Part shown: positions 33,420-45,400 of the stretch, piece by piece
How the letters are laid out: each line of letters starts with the position of its first letter
Numbering within the stretch: the first letter of the stretch is position 1
NCBI GenBank assembly: GCA_021397845.1
Contig: CM038046.1
Location: 4,755,001 to 4,819,000, forward strand
Length of the DNA: 64,000 bases
From: Areca catechu
Taxonomy: Eukaryota; Streptophyta; Magnoliopsida; Arecales; Arecaceae
Direction: 5' to 3'
The notes under the pieces: generated by a model
Database searches by the model: none
Told to the model about the DNA's origin: nothing
What the model saw: the letters and a program-made list of their open reading frames with translations, nothing else
Made by a program: the position numbers and the translations under genes

Positions 33420-33725
33420 CCTGAAGATCCGGCTTCATGTTCGGACAAGCCGATGGACCAACACTTAGAAAAATATCTCTAAGTATCCGGGTTTGGACTG
33501 AGCCACTGCCCAGCAGCTACTTCGGAGGTCTTACATTCGGACGGGTCAACAGACCAACACTTAGAAAAATATCTCTAAGTGTCTGGGTTCGAACTGAGCC
33601 ACTATTCAGTAGCTATGTCGGGAGATCCGACCTCGCATTCTGACGAGCCGACAGACCAACACTTTGAAAAATTTCTAAGTGATTAGATTCGGACTAAGCC
33701 ACTATTCAGCAGCAATTTTGGTCAA
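33420..33725. repeat. About 102-bp tandem repeat, three copies
   Basis: The block GACCAACACTTAGAAAAATATCTCTAAGTG, followed by a GGACTGAGCCACT block, recurs three times with a period of about 101-102 bases, immediately after the 46-bp array. Confidence 0.85.
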
Positions 33726-33847
33726 TCCGACCGACCCAGCATTCACAGAGGCAAACACAATAGATACACCAAAGAAAGAAGCACTTTTATTTCATTACAA
33801 AAAAAAAGGGTTTCTTACAAAAGCTAGGTGAGACCTTTACATACATC

Positions 33848-35992
33848 CTAGGTCTGATCCACCGAAGGTACAGATGGAACTTCGGCTTCAGCCCCCTCCG
33901 ACATGCCCGAAGCTTCGACTGGGATATCTGCCATCCCCGCATCTACTTCGACCTGGGCATCAGCTCCGACCTCCTTTATGCCGGCTTCAGCCTGGGGTTC
34001 GGCCCCTCCGTCGGTCGGGCCTGCTCCTTCTTCCGCGCCCTCTTCCTCCACCTGCTTCGGCAGCTTTAGAAAGCCGAGATCTAGCTCCAGGAAGGCATCG
34101 CCGACCTTCGACAGGCACTCCTTGTAATCGAAGTTGAAGCTGATTGCTCCGGCCTAATCATCTCTTCCTTGAAGTCTAGGGAGGCCTTGTACTTCATGAC
34201 GGCGTCGTCGGCCGCCTGTGCCACCTGCTCCTGGGCCTCTTTCAGCAGGCCCTAGTACTTCTCCGCCGTGGCTCGATGGCCTCTCGAGTTCCACTCGGAC
34301 TCAATTAGCCGCGCCTCTTCCTCATCTGGCCGATGCACCAAGGACCTGTTCCTCTTCTTCTTCTTCAGGCTGGCCTCCCGCTCAGCCAGCCGAGCTTGCA
34401 GGTCTTCCACCTGCTTCTTGTGAGTCTCTGCCTCGGCCCAAAGGGCAGACAGCTCCCCTTCAGCAGTCTTTAGTGCCGCCTCTGCTATGGCTCTGGCAGC
34501 CTCAGCCATTTCAGCCCTCCTGGTCGAGTGCTTTTTCAAGTAGAGCAACTCGCCTAGGCTGTCGTCCATCAACGAGACGTCATGGAGGAGCTGCAAATAG
34601 CAAAACAACATTGGTAAGTTACAAGAAGCAAAGAAAAAGGATGAAGACTCAGGAGTAGCTGACTTACCCCCATCAGGTTGCGATAGGAGCTCCTGGCGGC
34701 GTCATTCAAGGTTCATTGACCTGACTCGCCTAGTCGGCATCTGTAATGGCCCTTTTTAGTAGTTCTTTGGCCCGCTCGGTATCATAAAGTGCATGCCAGC
34801 TTTGGTGCGCTCACCACTAGCTCCGCTGGCCTTCACCCTGCCGGCATCTCCTCCCTCGATCGCCCTTCTCCCTCTAGTCATTGAGGGAGCCTCCTGCGCC
34901 AATTCAGTAATTGGCGATATTGGGGTCGTCTTTGCCTTGGTCAGTCCTGACTGTTCCTCTCCTATCCGGGCGGTCGATTGCCCGAATGAAGGCGAATGCT
35001 CCGGCATCCTCATGACCCAATGCTCCGGCGTCCTCATGACTCAACGCTTCGACAAAGGCACATCATCGTCAGAGTCCACCGACACGATAGCAGTAGCCGG
35101 CTCCTCCAATCGCTGCTTCTTCTGTCTTTCGGCTATCAGCTCTGCGACTCGGACGCCCCTCCTCTTGGCCACCCATGCCATGATCTCTGCTCGATCCATC
35201 TTCATTCTTCCACCTGCCACATAACAAAATTGGAGCTGTGACATAACAGACAAAGCCGACAGGAAGAAATGGAAGATCTACGACAGTGCCTTCTACCCTA
35301 CCCAGGTATTGATGTTGGCTAATTCCAGCCAAGTGGAGGCTATCCTCCTGAAGTAATTCATGTACGAATGTGGGGTCATCCACGTCCATCTTATTAAAGT
35401 CAGCCTCGTCAGCCCTCAACACCTTCCTCCTATTGACGGCCTTCGGCCTCGGCTCCCTCCACGCCGGCTCGAAGCCCCAAGGCTCTAAGCTGTCTACGAA
35501 AAAAAAACAGGACTCCCACCCATGGATGGTTGACGGAAGACCCCTCAAGATCCTCCGACCAGGGCGGGGACTGAACATCCACCACTTCTGACTCCGGAAA
35601 TCTCTTTTAAGGAGGAAGAAGTTTGCAAACAGGGACACTCTTGGTTCGGCTTCGGCCCTCTGGTAGAGGACCATGAAGCAGCTGATCGCCCGAATACTAT
35701 TCGGGGTCAGCTGCGTGGGGATAACTCTGTAAGAGTTAAAGACCTGGATGAAGAAATCGGAGAGTGGGAACATGAGGCCGGCCTTAAGGTGATCTTCGTA
35801 TACTGGAAGGACTCCTAGGTTGAGTGGACCGGTCACCCTTCCCTCTCGATTGGGGACGGTCAAGTGCAGAGTAGAAAGTATGTTGTATATGACTCTAAGG
35901 TTTTCTATCCTCCCCCGGGTCATCTCCGACGGGATGTTGTGGGGACCTGGTTCTCTATCCCTGTGGACGGAGCTCCGGCTACTGGAGGCCAT
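33848..35992 (-). pseudogene. Antisense ORF (aORF) of the Tat element, gypsy-type transposon domain
   Basis: On the strand opposite to gag-pol. The likely start is MASSSRSSVHRDREPG at 35992, since the codons above it come from a CT microsatellite. About 230 residues follow with FPLSDFFIQVFNSYRVIPTQ, LTPNSIRAISCFMVLY and RDFRSQKWWMFSPR, the pattern known as a putative gypsy-type transposon (Transposase_28-like) domain. An 88-bp intron (35301-35214, GT...AG) would join it in frame to GRMKMDRAEIMAWVAKRRG. That frame meets a TGA at 35041-35043 and then runs on to about 34756. Further down, 34611-34252 has an alanine/glutamate/lysine coiled coil (QVEDLQARLAEREASLKKKK) and 34051-33848 an acidic tail. 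Such aORFs are known in Tat elements; their role is unknown. This copy has at least one stop. Confidence 0.75.
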
Positions 35993-36075
35993 TCTAATGA
36001 AAGTTGGAGAAGAAAGAGGGGGGAAACTAATCTGGTGATCTGGTTTCCTAATGGAGCAGGAGCCGCAGGGGAGGG

Positions 36076-36078
<3 letters not shown>

Positions 36079-36108
<30 letters not shown>
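36079..36108. repeat. (CT)15 microsatellite
   Basis: Thirty bases of CT, just upstream of the aORF start on its own strand, where it encodes an artefactual RERERE run. Confidence 0.95.
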
Positions 36109-36110
<2 letters not shown>

Positions 36111-36621
36111 AAGCGCAAATGCAGTGGAAGACTCCCTCCGGGCCTTCCCGCCTTCTTTTATAGCCACTGAGGGGCCGTTTCCCAGCATCCCTCGAGCGCC
36201 GCGACCGTCCATCAGACGATGTGACTTCCCAAACCGTCAGGGAAGTCGATGAGATGCGACGAGCCACGTCCAACCACGATTCGCGTGATCGCTAGATTAG
36301 TGGTAGATGAGTTGCTCTGGATTCTGCGCCAACCGTCTAGATCTCGCCACGTCGCCCATGTCATGTCAAGGACCCAACGAGCGGGCGCGTCAGGCTGGCA
36401 GCCCATCATTGCACCTCTTCAGCATTAACTTCCTCTCCCACCGCCTCCAATGCGGTGCCGACACCTATCCTGGGCATAGAATTTCAAAATGGGAAATGAC
36501 CGGTCATAGTACACTTGATCATATTCACGATCGTCCCAAGGATAAGCGCATTAACGGCCTAATGATGCTCTCAGCCTTTGAAATTGCAGAACCTCTCGAA
36601 GCCCAAGAGCAAGAGGGCAAC

Positions 36622-37769
36622 TATTATATCCAACCGGCTCACCATCGAATCGGACCGCCACTCTTGCTGGGGTTCGACCGGACCACTCTTACATACATCT
36701 GGGCGACCCTCTTTATCAAAGGTCCAACGGACACACTCCATCGAAGGTCCGGCCAACCCACTGAAGCCGAGGTTCGAACGATCCACTTTTGCTAAGGCCC
36801 GGATGGCCCGCTCCTACTGAAGGTCCGACGGACACACTCCATCGGAGGTCCGGCCGATCCACTGAAGTCGAAGTCCGAACGACCCACTTTTGCTGAGGCC
36901 CGGCTGACCCACTCCCGCTGAAGGTCTGATGGATGCACTCCATCAGAGGTCCGGCCGATCCACTGAAGACGAGGTCCGAATGACCCACTTCTGCTGAGGG
37001 GCCCTGGCCCGCTCCCGCTGAAGGTCCGACGGACGCACTCCATCGGAGGTCTGGCCGACCCACTGAAGTCGAGATCCGAACGACCCACTTATGCTGAGAC
37101 TTGACTGACCCACTCCTGTTGAAGGTCTGACGGATGCACTCCATCGGAGGTCCAGCCGACCCACTAAAGTAGAGGTCCGAACGACCCACTTCTGCTGAGG
37201 CCCGCCTGGCCCGCTCTCGCTGAAGGTCTGACGGACGCACTCCATCGGAGATCCGACCGACCCACTCATACTGAGGGCTGACCGACCCACCCTTGTTGAG
37301 GTCCGAACGACCCACTCTTCGAAAGGCCACTTCAAAGATAGCCCAGGGAGCTCCAGAAGCCTTTTCTAGCTGGTACCAGAATTCTGTTATAACAGAACCC
37401 TGCCACATCAGCACCACTAATCCATTACTCCCACGATGCCGCCTTATCCTGGTGCCACGTGGCCACTCTCCAGATTCTTCTAGGGGCAGATCAGTCTTTT
37501 CTGGCTTCATCCCTAACAGATTTTGGCACTGTTTCGCATCTATATAAGGTAAACCGGGAGACTTTGAAAGGCAAGGACTCTCTTCCCGCTTCATATGCTT
37601 ATCTCCATTTGATTCCTCCATTCTGTTGCCCTCAAGCTCCCACTAACTTAAGCATCGGAGTGTTCCCTATCGGAACACCACCGATCCTTGGAGACTTTGT
37701 TGTAGGAACCGGGAGAGGAGTACTCCAGCCCAGCCGTCCGAGCCCGGTCCAGGAAAAGTTGCAGCAACA
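36622..37769 (+). repeat. 3' LTR of the Tat element
   Basis: 1148 bp, TATTATATCC...GCAGCAACA; the first dinucleotide has mutated from TG to TA. It has a six-unit 101-bp array (about 36721-37260), TATATAA at 37541-37547 and the same U5 block as the 5' LTR. A purine-rich AAGAGCAAGAGGG precedes it. Confidence 0.9.
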
Positions 37770-37774
37770 ACACT

Positions 37775-38880
37775 GAACTCCATGGGCCAATTTGTACCAT
37801 CGGAAACCACCAATCGATCATCTCGAGCGTCTGCAAAACAAGTCCCTGACTAGAAGTTTTTCGGTGGAGAAACGGATAGAGAATCTTAAGAGAAGTAAAG
37901 TGTTAGGATACTCCACTTTCTTTCTTAACTTGCCTGCAGAGGTCTTCATCTTAATAGAAGTTAGTTAGGAGAGGTTTATAACAATTAATTACGTTATCTC
38001 GTTAAAACTTACTTGCACATGTTATAACGAACGGTTGTTATAATGTCATTCTGTTTTGACAACCATCTCTTTTCTTGCCATCCTAATTTTTTTTGATTGG
38101 GTCGGCAAAATCTGGTCATTGATCCATTTAGAGGCAGTTCACCTGATATTTCTTTAACTTTAAGTTAGTCGGATGGTTGTGCTTCAGAAACGAGTCAATT
38201 GGACTTTATATCGTCGGCTTATCAATTTTTGGACTTTTTAGCCTTTTGCTAATCAGTTCGACCATCCCGTTATAACATTTGTCCTCCATTCCCACTTTCA
38301 AGGTGCGCTGCCGTCTTGGAAGATGGAAGTTGTAATGATGATGATTTTTTTTCCGGTCATTATTATCTTTTTGGCAAGACCTCGTAGAAGGGACGTTTTT
38401 TAATGATAACGAATCTTGGGGTGCAGAATTAATTTATTTTTGTTTTGGATGTTTCGTCATTGCTAGATATCGAATTTCTATTATCGACAAAAGCATTCTC
38501 ATAGATCAAGATGTCGTATTGATTTTTTTCTAATCGGCTTAGTATCTTTTATTGGGATTTTTTTTTTTTTTTTTTGACTTAGCCTATAGCATTTCTTATA
38601 GGTTAAATTTATTTGACAATTTTTGTTACATGATGATATAGATGGTACGGGAATAGCTGATCATCGAGTTGACGAAAGAACACTGTCATCTTGCTGTTGC
38701 ATTGTCCGTTGAGGAGTTATTTTGATTTGTAAAGTAATTGTAGGTTAGATTAACTGTCTGAGAATGGCCAACTACTTTTATATATCGATGTCCACCTTCA
38801 AAGGTTGAATCTTTTTCGAGTCACTCTACGATTACAACAAATTGGCTGCTTAATTGCATGTAGCAATTATAACATAGGAC
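37775..38880. other. Intergenic DNA, no gene seen
   Basis: AT- and T-rich sequence with stops in all frames; it includes a poly-T run at about 38560-38576. No domain or repeat structure was recognised. Confidence 0.55.
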
Positions 38881-38893
38881 TAGCTAGCATGAC

Positions 38894-39213
38894 TTTTTTT
38901 TTTTTTTTTTGATAAATAAAAATAAGAGAGGAGATAAATTTAGGTGTAGCTATCTCTACTAGACCTCGATCCTGCCAGGCTATGTTCGATCCGGCCCGTA
39001 ATTTTATCACGTTCCATCTCTACTATGGATAAGTACGTCAGCCTGCGCTCTCTCGCCATCCCGATTACGTATTGCGCTCTCTCGCCATCCCGATTACGTA
39101 TTCCAGAAAAATTTCTGGATTTAATCGAGTCACTTGCAGGGATCATGTCTCGAACTCGTGACCGATAAAAAATGAGACTAAGCCTCTACCAACCGGGTTA
39201 CCACCTCAACGAT
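38894..39213 (-). mobile_element. tRNA-type SINE with target-site duplication
   Basis: The 13-16-bp sequence TAGCTAGCATGACTTT occurs at 38881-38896 and again at 39214-39229, flanking a ~300-bp insert. On the minus strand the insert starts with GGTGGTAACCCGGTTGGTAGAGG, resembling a pol III A box, then GGTCACGAGTTCGAGAC, matching a B box. It ends with TTATCAAAA and an A tail (the T run 38894-38910). A 32-bp block (GCGCTCTCTCGCCATCCCG on the plus strand) is duplicated inside at about 39047-39101. It is too short to encode proteins and would depend on LINE enzymes; LINE tails in the window share the TTATC-A ending. Confidence 0.82.
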
Positions 39214-39517
39214 TAGCTAGCATGACTTTAGGTTTATCAATTGGCTCTCAATAAAGAGATAGAGAGATTGCAAATGGCAAGATGATAAATTTGTGTTTGT
39301 GCGGATGGAGCCTTTCTATCAAGATATAGAAGTGGACGATGTGTCGAAGGTATCGATGACATACCTATGGAATATGCTAGTTTGGCAGGCACTTGTTATT
39401 TGATCAAATGCAACCATTTCTTTAATATACGAAAAGGAAAACAATGTTCAAAGAAACTATTAGCTTTCAAAAAAAAAAAAAAAAACTATCATGCTAGAAA
39501 GTAATAGCTTCCGTGCG

Positions 39518-39520
<3 letters not shown>

Positions 39521-39598
<78 letters not shown>
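39521..39598. repeat. (AT)39 microsatellite
   Basis: Seventy-eight bases of perfect AT dinucleotide. Confidence 0.95.
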
Positions 39599-39602
<4 letters not shown>

Positions 39603-40550
39603 TACTTATTAGTTTTTAATTTTATAATTTCTCTTAGAACTACCACGATACTATTTGAAAGTTGGCTTCCTTTATTTAATTCATTTTGAATACATAAGCT
39701 ATCTTTTGGCTTCTTTTATTTAATTCATTTTGAGTACGTACTTAAGCTAGCTTTTTCTGGTTGTACGAAGTGACACGGGCCCTGTTGTGCTAATATTTTC
39801 TAGCATGCAAGTATAGCCCCCAACCCCCTTAAATGGAGGAGTGCCTAAATATTGGATGTAATATCTAAATGAAGCTCAACATAGATTGGATTGGTGGCAG
39901 AGAAAAAAAAAAATCTAGAGATATAAAAGTGACCATTCATCATTTTGTGAGATATGCTCTCTTCTCCATTTATTCGAATAAAAAATATATAGCTAGTGTT
40001 GTGTTTATCATTGTCATTAGGAGACTCTTATTGAAGAAACGTTCCATGTTATTTGAATCACAGCCGTTCATACATTTACTGCAAGATTGTGTGTAGCTAT
40101 GAAGGTTGATAGGGGAGAAGAATAGACCCATCCACGTTGATTATTTTCTGCAGTAAGTGGTGATTGAATTAGCCAGCCTTCTTTCAAGGTGATGTTCTGA
40201 TCAATGGAAAGAATCTGATAAAAAGCAAGAGCGGTTGTTCTATTGCCGGATAAGTGGCCATGTTCTTTCAAAAGAACCTTTCTAATTTAATGGGCCTAGA
40301 TTGTTATGGGCCGTCGAAGCTGGATCATCTTCCGATCCATAGCTTAAGGTCCAGACCCTCTTCTGGCTCAAGTTGATGTGCCGAGTCATATCGTGTTTAA
40401 TATTTCATAGGTTTGGCTTAACCCTACTTATACCGAAGTCTCTATCCGGTAACTCTTGAACTGCGTGCCTCATGGCATGATACCTACCTTGAGGCAATTT
40501 GAACTTCCAACTTGTCCGAGAGTAAAAAAATTGCTCCTCGCCAAACAAAG

Positions 40551-40648
40551 ACCGTAAAGAAGTGAGATTAACTCGTGACCCAGCTGAATCCACTTAGATA
40601 CCGTAAAGAAGTGAGATTAACTCGTGACCCAACTGAATCCCCTTAGAT
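40551..40648. repeat. Tandem duplication, 49-bp unit, two copies
   Basis: ACCGTAAAGAAGTGAGATTA and the following 29 bases occur twice in a row with three differences. Confidence 0.88.
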
Positions 40649-41589
40649 TCAATCTGACATATTTTAAAGAACCATGGAACCATGTCGGATTCTAAAATTG
40701 GATCCATCCTACTTTCTGAATTAGATTTTGTTTATTGAATACAGATCAATGCAATTTAATTCATTTAATTTTTTGATCTCCAATTAGATCTTATCCGAAG
40801 CCGGTGTATTATATGATTTAAGATTTATATAAACAATACCTTAAAAAAAAAAAATTATATCATAATTTACTCCGAGAATAATATTATTTATTATCTATTT
40901 TATGTGGTCAATAGTATTTTGCTATAGACATGAGCAGTGGGCCATGCCCGACACGGTCCAATTTAGGTCCACCAGGTCTCAATTTAAATGGGTTGTGCTT
41001 GGCACGGCTTGTTTAAAACAAACCCCTAGCCTAGCACGGCCCTAAGCTCAGGGATGGCGAGCTGTGCCAGGCATGGCCCGTTGGCCCGTTAGGCACACGG
41101 GCCTCATTGGCCCGTGAACCTTTTTTATATTTTTTAAAAAATTGTAAGTACAACTCATTTGGCCCGTAACAACATTTTTTTTACTTTCAATGGCTATTTT
41201 TTTGGCTTTTATCATTTTAGCCCCCTAATAGCTATAAAATAGCTACTTTTAAATGTTATCTGGGGAAGTGAAAATATTTAGATACCTATAAATATCACTT
41301 TCTTTTCCATTCTCATCACATTAAATCAATTCTCCTCTCCCTCTCTACTATTACTATTACTTCTTTTTTCTAGCAATATTTAACAAATATTCAATATTTA
41401 GTAATTAGCAATTTAATTTTTAATTTATATTCATCATATATTCAAGTGATATATAAGAGAAAGATTAGCTCATCTATTAGAGGTCCTTATTGAGAAACAC
41501 AAGAGGAAGTACACAAATCTTCGCTCTACCTCTACTCAATTTCTCATTGTAGTTGGATTTTATTATTTGTATTCATCACATTTAAACAT

Positions 41590-42011
41590 GCACTTTTTGA
41601 CGAGAGTCATTTTGACATTTTTTTTGTTTTTGAGGAAGAAGAAACAAATATTCATAATTCCTTTGAAACCAATAGTGAAGGTAAAACCTTTTCCTATAAA
41701 AGGACTAATACTATATTGAATGATTTTGATAATATTATGTTTAATAAAGTTTTAAAAGCCAAATATTAAAAATGTGTCAAATTATATAATTATGTTAGTA
41801 ACGGGAGAATTGGCTATTTAAAAAAACATCAAAAGAGCCGTAGAATAAGTAATTCTTGTCTTCAGAGCATTCTTAATTCACAAGAAGATAATTTTATAGA
41901 TAATTTTGTATATAACCATGAAAATCAAAGGAAAGTACTAGTAAGATGGATAGTTAAAGGTGAATTACCTTTAAGCTTATGTGGGTCTTTTAATTTTGAA
42001 GAATATGTTTA
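41590..42011 (+). pseudogene. hAT transposase, N-terminal part
   Basis: In broken frame one reads VLKAKYxKCVKLYNYVSNGRIGYLKKHQKS, the end of a BED zinc finger (C and H residues partly changed), then FVYNHENQRKVLVRWIVKGELPL and FNFEEYV, matching the hAT block N-x-x-x-x-R-x-x-L-x-x-x-I-x-x-x-E-L-P-F followed by F-x-x-x-V. Stops at 41767-41769 and 42009-42011 are in frame. The central catalytic region is missing or unreadable. Confidence 0.72.
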
Positions 42012-42405
42012 ATTGATTCTATAACCAATTTAAAAAAGAACCAGTAGATATATATTTAGAAGAGTGGTTATGACTAATTATTTAGCAATGAAATAATACT
42101 TGATTAGCACTCTCTCTCTGTCCTAAATGTAAAAGTATCATTAACTTTTGATATTTGATTAGCATTTGTTGATAGTAATTATTTTATTATTGTTACTGCT
42201 CATTATATTAATGGTGATTAGCAATTAAATAAATGAATTATTATTTTCATGCTTTTGATTTTCTATATTTTTAGCAATAAATATTTAATGCTATTTACCA
42301 AACTACATGTTCATATGGAATTAATGATAAAATTATATCTATTATTTTTGATAATATATCTAATAATAATTCTACTGTCAGATTATTAAAGGACTCATTG
42401 CATCC

Positions 42406-45400
42406 TGTTACAGCTGTTACGATGACGTGGCATGTCTTAGATTCCGCTGGGCGTGATCCGAACCACGTGGATTTTTTCGGCAGAGCGGGAATTGTCCAGC
42501 AAGGTCGGATGTGGCTCTACCGCGGTCGAAGTCGAGGTCGGGCCGGGCCTTCCTGCTCCTTCGCCAGGTGGCGCCCGGACACGGGTCCGCCTCAGCCGAA
42601 GTCGAGCGCTCCTCTGCCGCTCCGCCAGGTGTCCGCCCAGGAGGGGTCCACCTCGGCCGAAGTCGGCGGCCCCCCGCTCCCTCGCCGGGTGGTGCCGTGA
42701 GACGGTTCCATCTCGGTCGAGGTCGAGCCGGGCCTTCCTGCTCCTTCGCCAGGTGGCGCCTGGACACGGGTCCACCTCGACGAAGTCGAGCGCCCCTCTG
42801 CCGCTCCGCCAGGTGTCCGTCCAGGAGGGGCCCACCTTGACCGAAGCTGGCGGCCCCCCGCTCCCTCGCCGGGTGGCGCCCTGAGACGATTCCACCTCGG
42901 CCGAGGTCGAGCCGGGCCTTCCTGCTCCTTCGCCAGGTGGCGCCCGGACACGGGTCCATCTCGACCGAAGTCGAGCGCCCCTTTGCCGCTCCGCCAGGTG
43001 TCCGCCCAGCAGGGGCCCACCTCGGCTGAAGCCGGCGACCCACCGTTCCCTCGCCGGGTGGCACCCTGACACTGTTCCACCTCGGCCGAGGTCGAGCCGG
43101 GCCTTCTTGCTCCTTCGCCAGGTGGCGCCCGGACACGGGTCCACCACGGTCGAAGTCGAGCGCCCCTCTGCTGCTTCGCCAGGTGTCCGCCCAGGAGGGG
43201 CCCACCTCGGCCGAAGCCGGCGGACCCCTGCTCCCTTGCCGGGTGGCGCCCTGAGACGGTTCCACCTCGGCCGAGGTCGAGCCGGGCCTTCCTGCTCCTT
43301 CGCCAGGTGGCGCCCGGACACGGGTCCACCTCGGCCGAAGTCGAGAGCCCCTCTGCCGCTCCGCCAGCTGTCCGTCTAGGAGGGGCCCACCTCGGTCGAA
43401 GCCGGCGGCCCCCCGCTCCCTCGTCGGGTGGCGCCCTGAGACGATTCCACCTCGGCCGAGGTCAAGCCGGCCCTTCCTGCTCCTTCGCCAGGTGGCGCCC
43501 GGACATGGGTCCACCTCGGCCGAAGTCGAGTGCCCCTCTGCCGCTCCGCCAGGTATCCGCCCAGGAGGGGCCCACCTCGGTTGAAGCCGGCAGCCCCCCG
43601 CTCCCTCGCCGGGTGGCGCCCTTAGACGGTTCCACCTCGGCCGAGGTCGAGCCGGGCCTTCCTGCTCCTTCGCCAGGTGGCGCTCGGACACGGGTCCACC
43701 TCGGCCGAAGTCGAGCGCCCATCTACCGCTCCGCCAGGTGTCCGCCTAGGAGGGGTCCACCTCGGCCTAAGCCGGCGGCCCCCCGCTCCCTCGCCGGGTG
43801 GCGTCCTGAGACGGTTCCACCTCGGCCGAGGTCGAGCCGGGCCTTCCTGCTCCTTCGCCAGGTGGCGCCCGGACATGGGTCCACCTCGGCCGAAGTCGAG
43901 CGCCCCTCTACCGCTCCTCCAGGTATCCGCCCAGGAGGGGTCCACCTCGGTCGAAGCCGGCGGCCCCCCGCTCCCTCGCCGGGTGGCGCCCTGAGACGGT
44001 TCCACCTCGGCCGAGGTCGAGCCGGGCCTTCCTGCTCCTTCGCCAGGTGGCGCCCGGACACGGGTCCACCTCGGCCGAAGTCGAGCGCCCCTCTGCCGCT
44101 CCACCAGGTGTCCTCCCAGGAGGGGCCCACCTCGGTCGAAGCCGGTGGCCCCCCGATCCCTCGCCGGGTGGCCCCCTGAGACGGTTCCACCTCGGCCGAG
44201 GTCGAGCCGGGCCTTCCTGCTCCTTCGCCAGGTGGCGCCCGGACATGGGTCCACCTCGGCCGAAGTCGAGCGCCCCTCTGCCGCTCCGCCAGGTGTCCGC
44301 TTAGGAGGGGTCCACCTCGGCAGAAGCCGGCGGCCCCCTGCTCCCTCGCCGGGTGGTGCCCTGAGACGGTTCCACCTCGGCCGAGGTCGAGCCGGGCCTT
44401 CCTGCTCCTTCGCCAGGTGGCGTCCGAACATGGGTCCACCTCGGCCGAAGTCGAGCGCCCCTCTGCCGCTCCGCCAGGTGTCCGCCCAGGAAGGGCCCAC
44501 CTCGGTCGAAGCCGACAGCCCCCCGCTCCCTCGCCGGGTGGCGCCCTGAGACGGTTCCACCTCGGTCGAGGTCGAGCCGGGCCTTCCTGCTCCTTCGCCA
44601 GGGGGCGCTCGGACACGGGTCCACCTCGGCCGAAGTCGAGCGCCCCTCTGCCGCTCTGCCAGGTGTCCGCCCAAGAGGGGTCCACCTCGGCCGAAGCCGG
44701 CGGCCCCCCGCTCCCTCGCCGGGCCTTCCTGCTCCTTCGCCAGGTGGCGCCCGAACACGGGTCCACCTCGGCCGAAGTCGAGCGCCCCTCTGCCGCTCTG
44801 CCAGGTGTCCGCCTAGGAGGGGTCCACCTCGGCCAAAGTCGAGTGCTCCTCTGCCGCTCCGCCAAGTGTCCGCCCATGAGGGGTCCACCTTGGCCGAAGC
44901 CGGCTACCCTGCATGGTGAGGCCACCGAGAAGCAGGGGCACGAGTTCCGAGACCACTCGGGCAGCGCGCGCCGCACCTCAAGAGGAGAGCCGGTACGGTC
45001 GGCAGCAACGCGCGAAACCTCGTTTACATCGGCCCGACGGGTTCCGCAGCCGAGAGGCGAAGTCCTGGCAGACAGGACCCAGTAACGGACGTTGTCGACG
45101 CCTGGGAAGGAAAGCGCTCGCGCTCGACCCAAGGTCTGGCCGGTGTCCTCCCTCTACCCTTTCCTCGCTGGGCTCGGCAAGCAAGACAAGGAGGCCATCG
45201 GGCTCCTGGCCCCCAGGGGAAAGGGGAAAAAGAGAGAGAGAGAGAGAAGGAGATGAAAGCGAAGAGGGAGCCTCCCAAGGGCGGGAGGCCGGAGGCAGCG
45301 TGATGGGATAAAAGGATGGGAAGAGCGGATAACCAGGTAAGAGAAAAAAAATGTTGGGAAAAGAAAAAGGCACCAAGAGTAGGATCCAAGATCCCGAGAG

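Larger units (their letters stand above)
23126..37769 (+). mobile_element. Complete but decayed Tat-lineage Ty3/gypsy retrotransposon
   Basis: 5' LTR 23126-24322 and 3' LTR 36622-37769, flanked by the 5-bp duplication ACACT (23121-23125 and 37770-37774). The interior has gag, protease, RT, two RNase H domains and integrase on the plus strand, then tandem arrays and an antisense ORF (33848-35992) before the 3' LTR. The dual RNase H and the antisense ORF with a so-called gypsy-type transposon domain are known marks of the Tat lineage. A 2.9-kb LTR-like element (27119-30054) is inserted in the RT. Every gene has stops or frameshifts, so the copy is dead; the LTRs differ by many substitutions, and the 3' LTR has lost its TG start (TA). 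Confidence 0.92.
39230..40920. other. AT-rich intergenic DNA
   Basis: Contains the long AT microsatellite at 39521-39598, poly-A near 39468-39485 and a 49-bp tandem duplication at 40551-40648. No gene seen; small open frames lack any domain. Confidence 0.55.

Noticed and set aside
38940..39213. A functional tRNA gene from the A- and B-box-like strings
   Set aside because: No cloverleaf or anticodon arm can be drawn, and the unit has a poly(A) tail and target duplication, so it is a SINE.
42417..45132. Long open frames on both strands over the 185-bp array (up to 469 codons)
   Set aside because: They follow the repeat period in every frame, have no recognisable domain, and exist on both strands at once, so they result from a repeat unit without stop codons.
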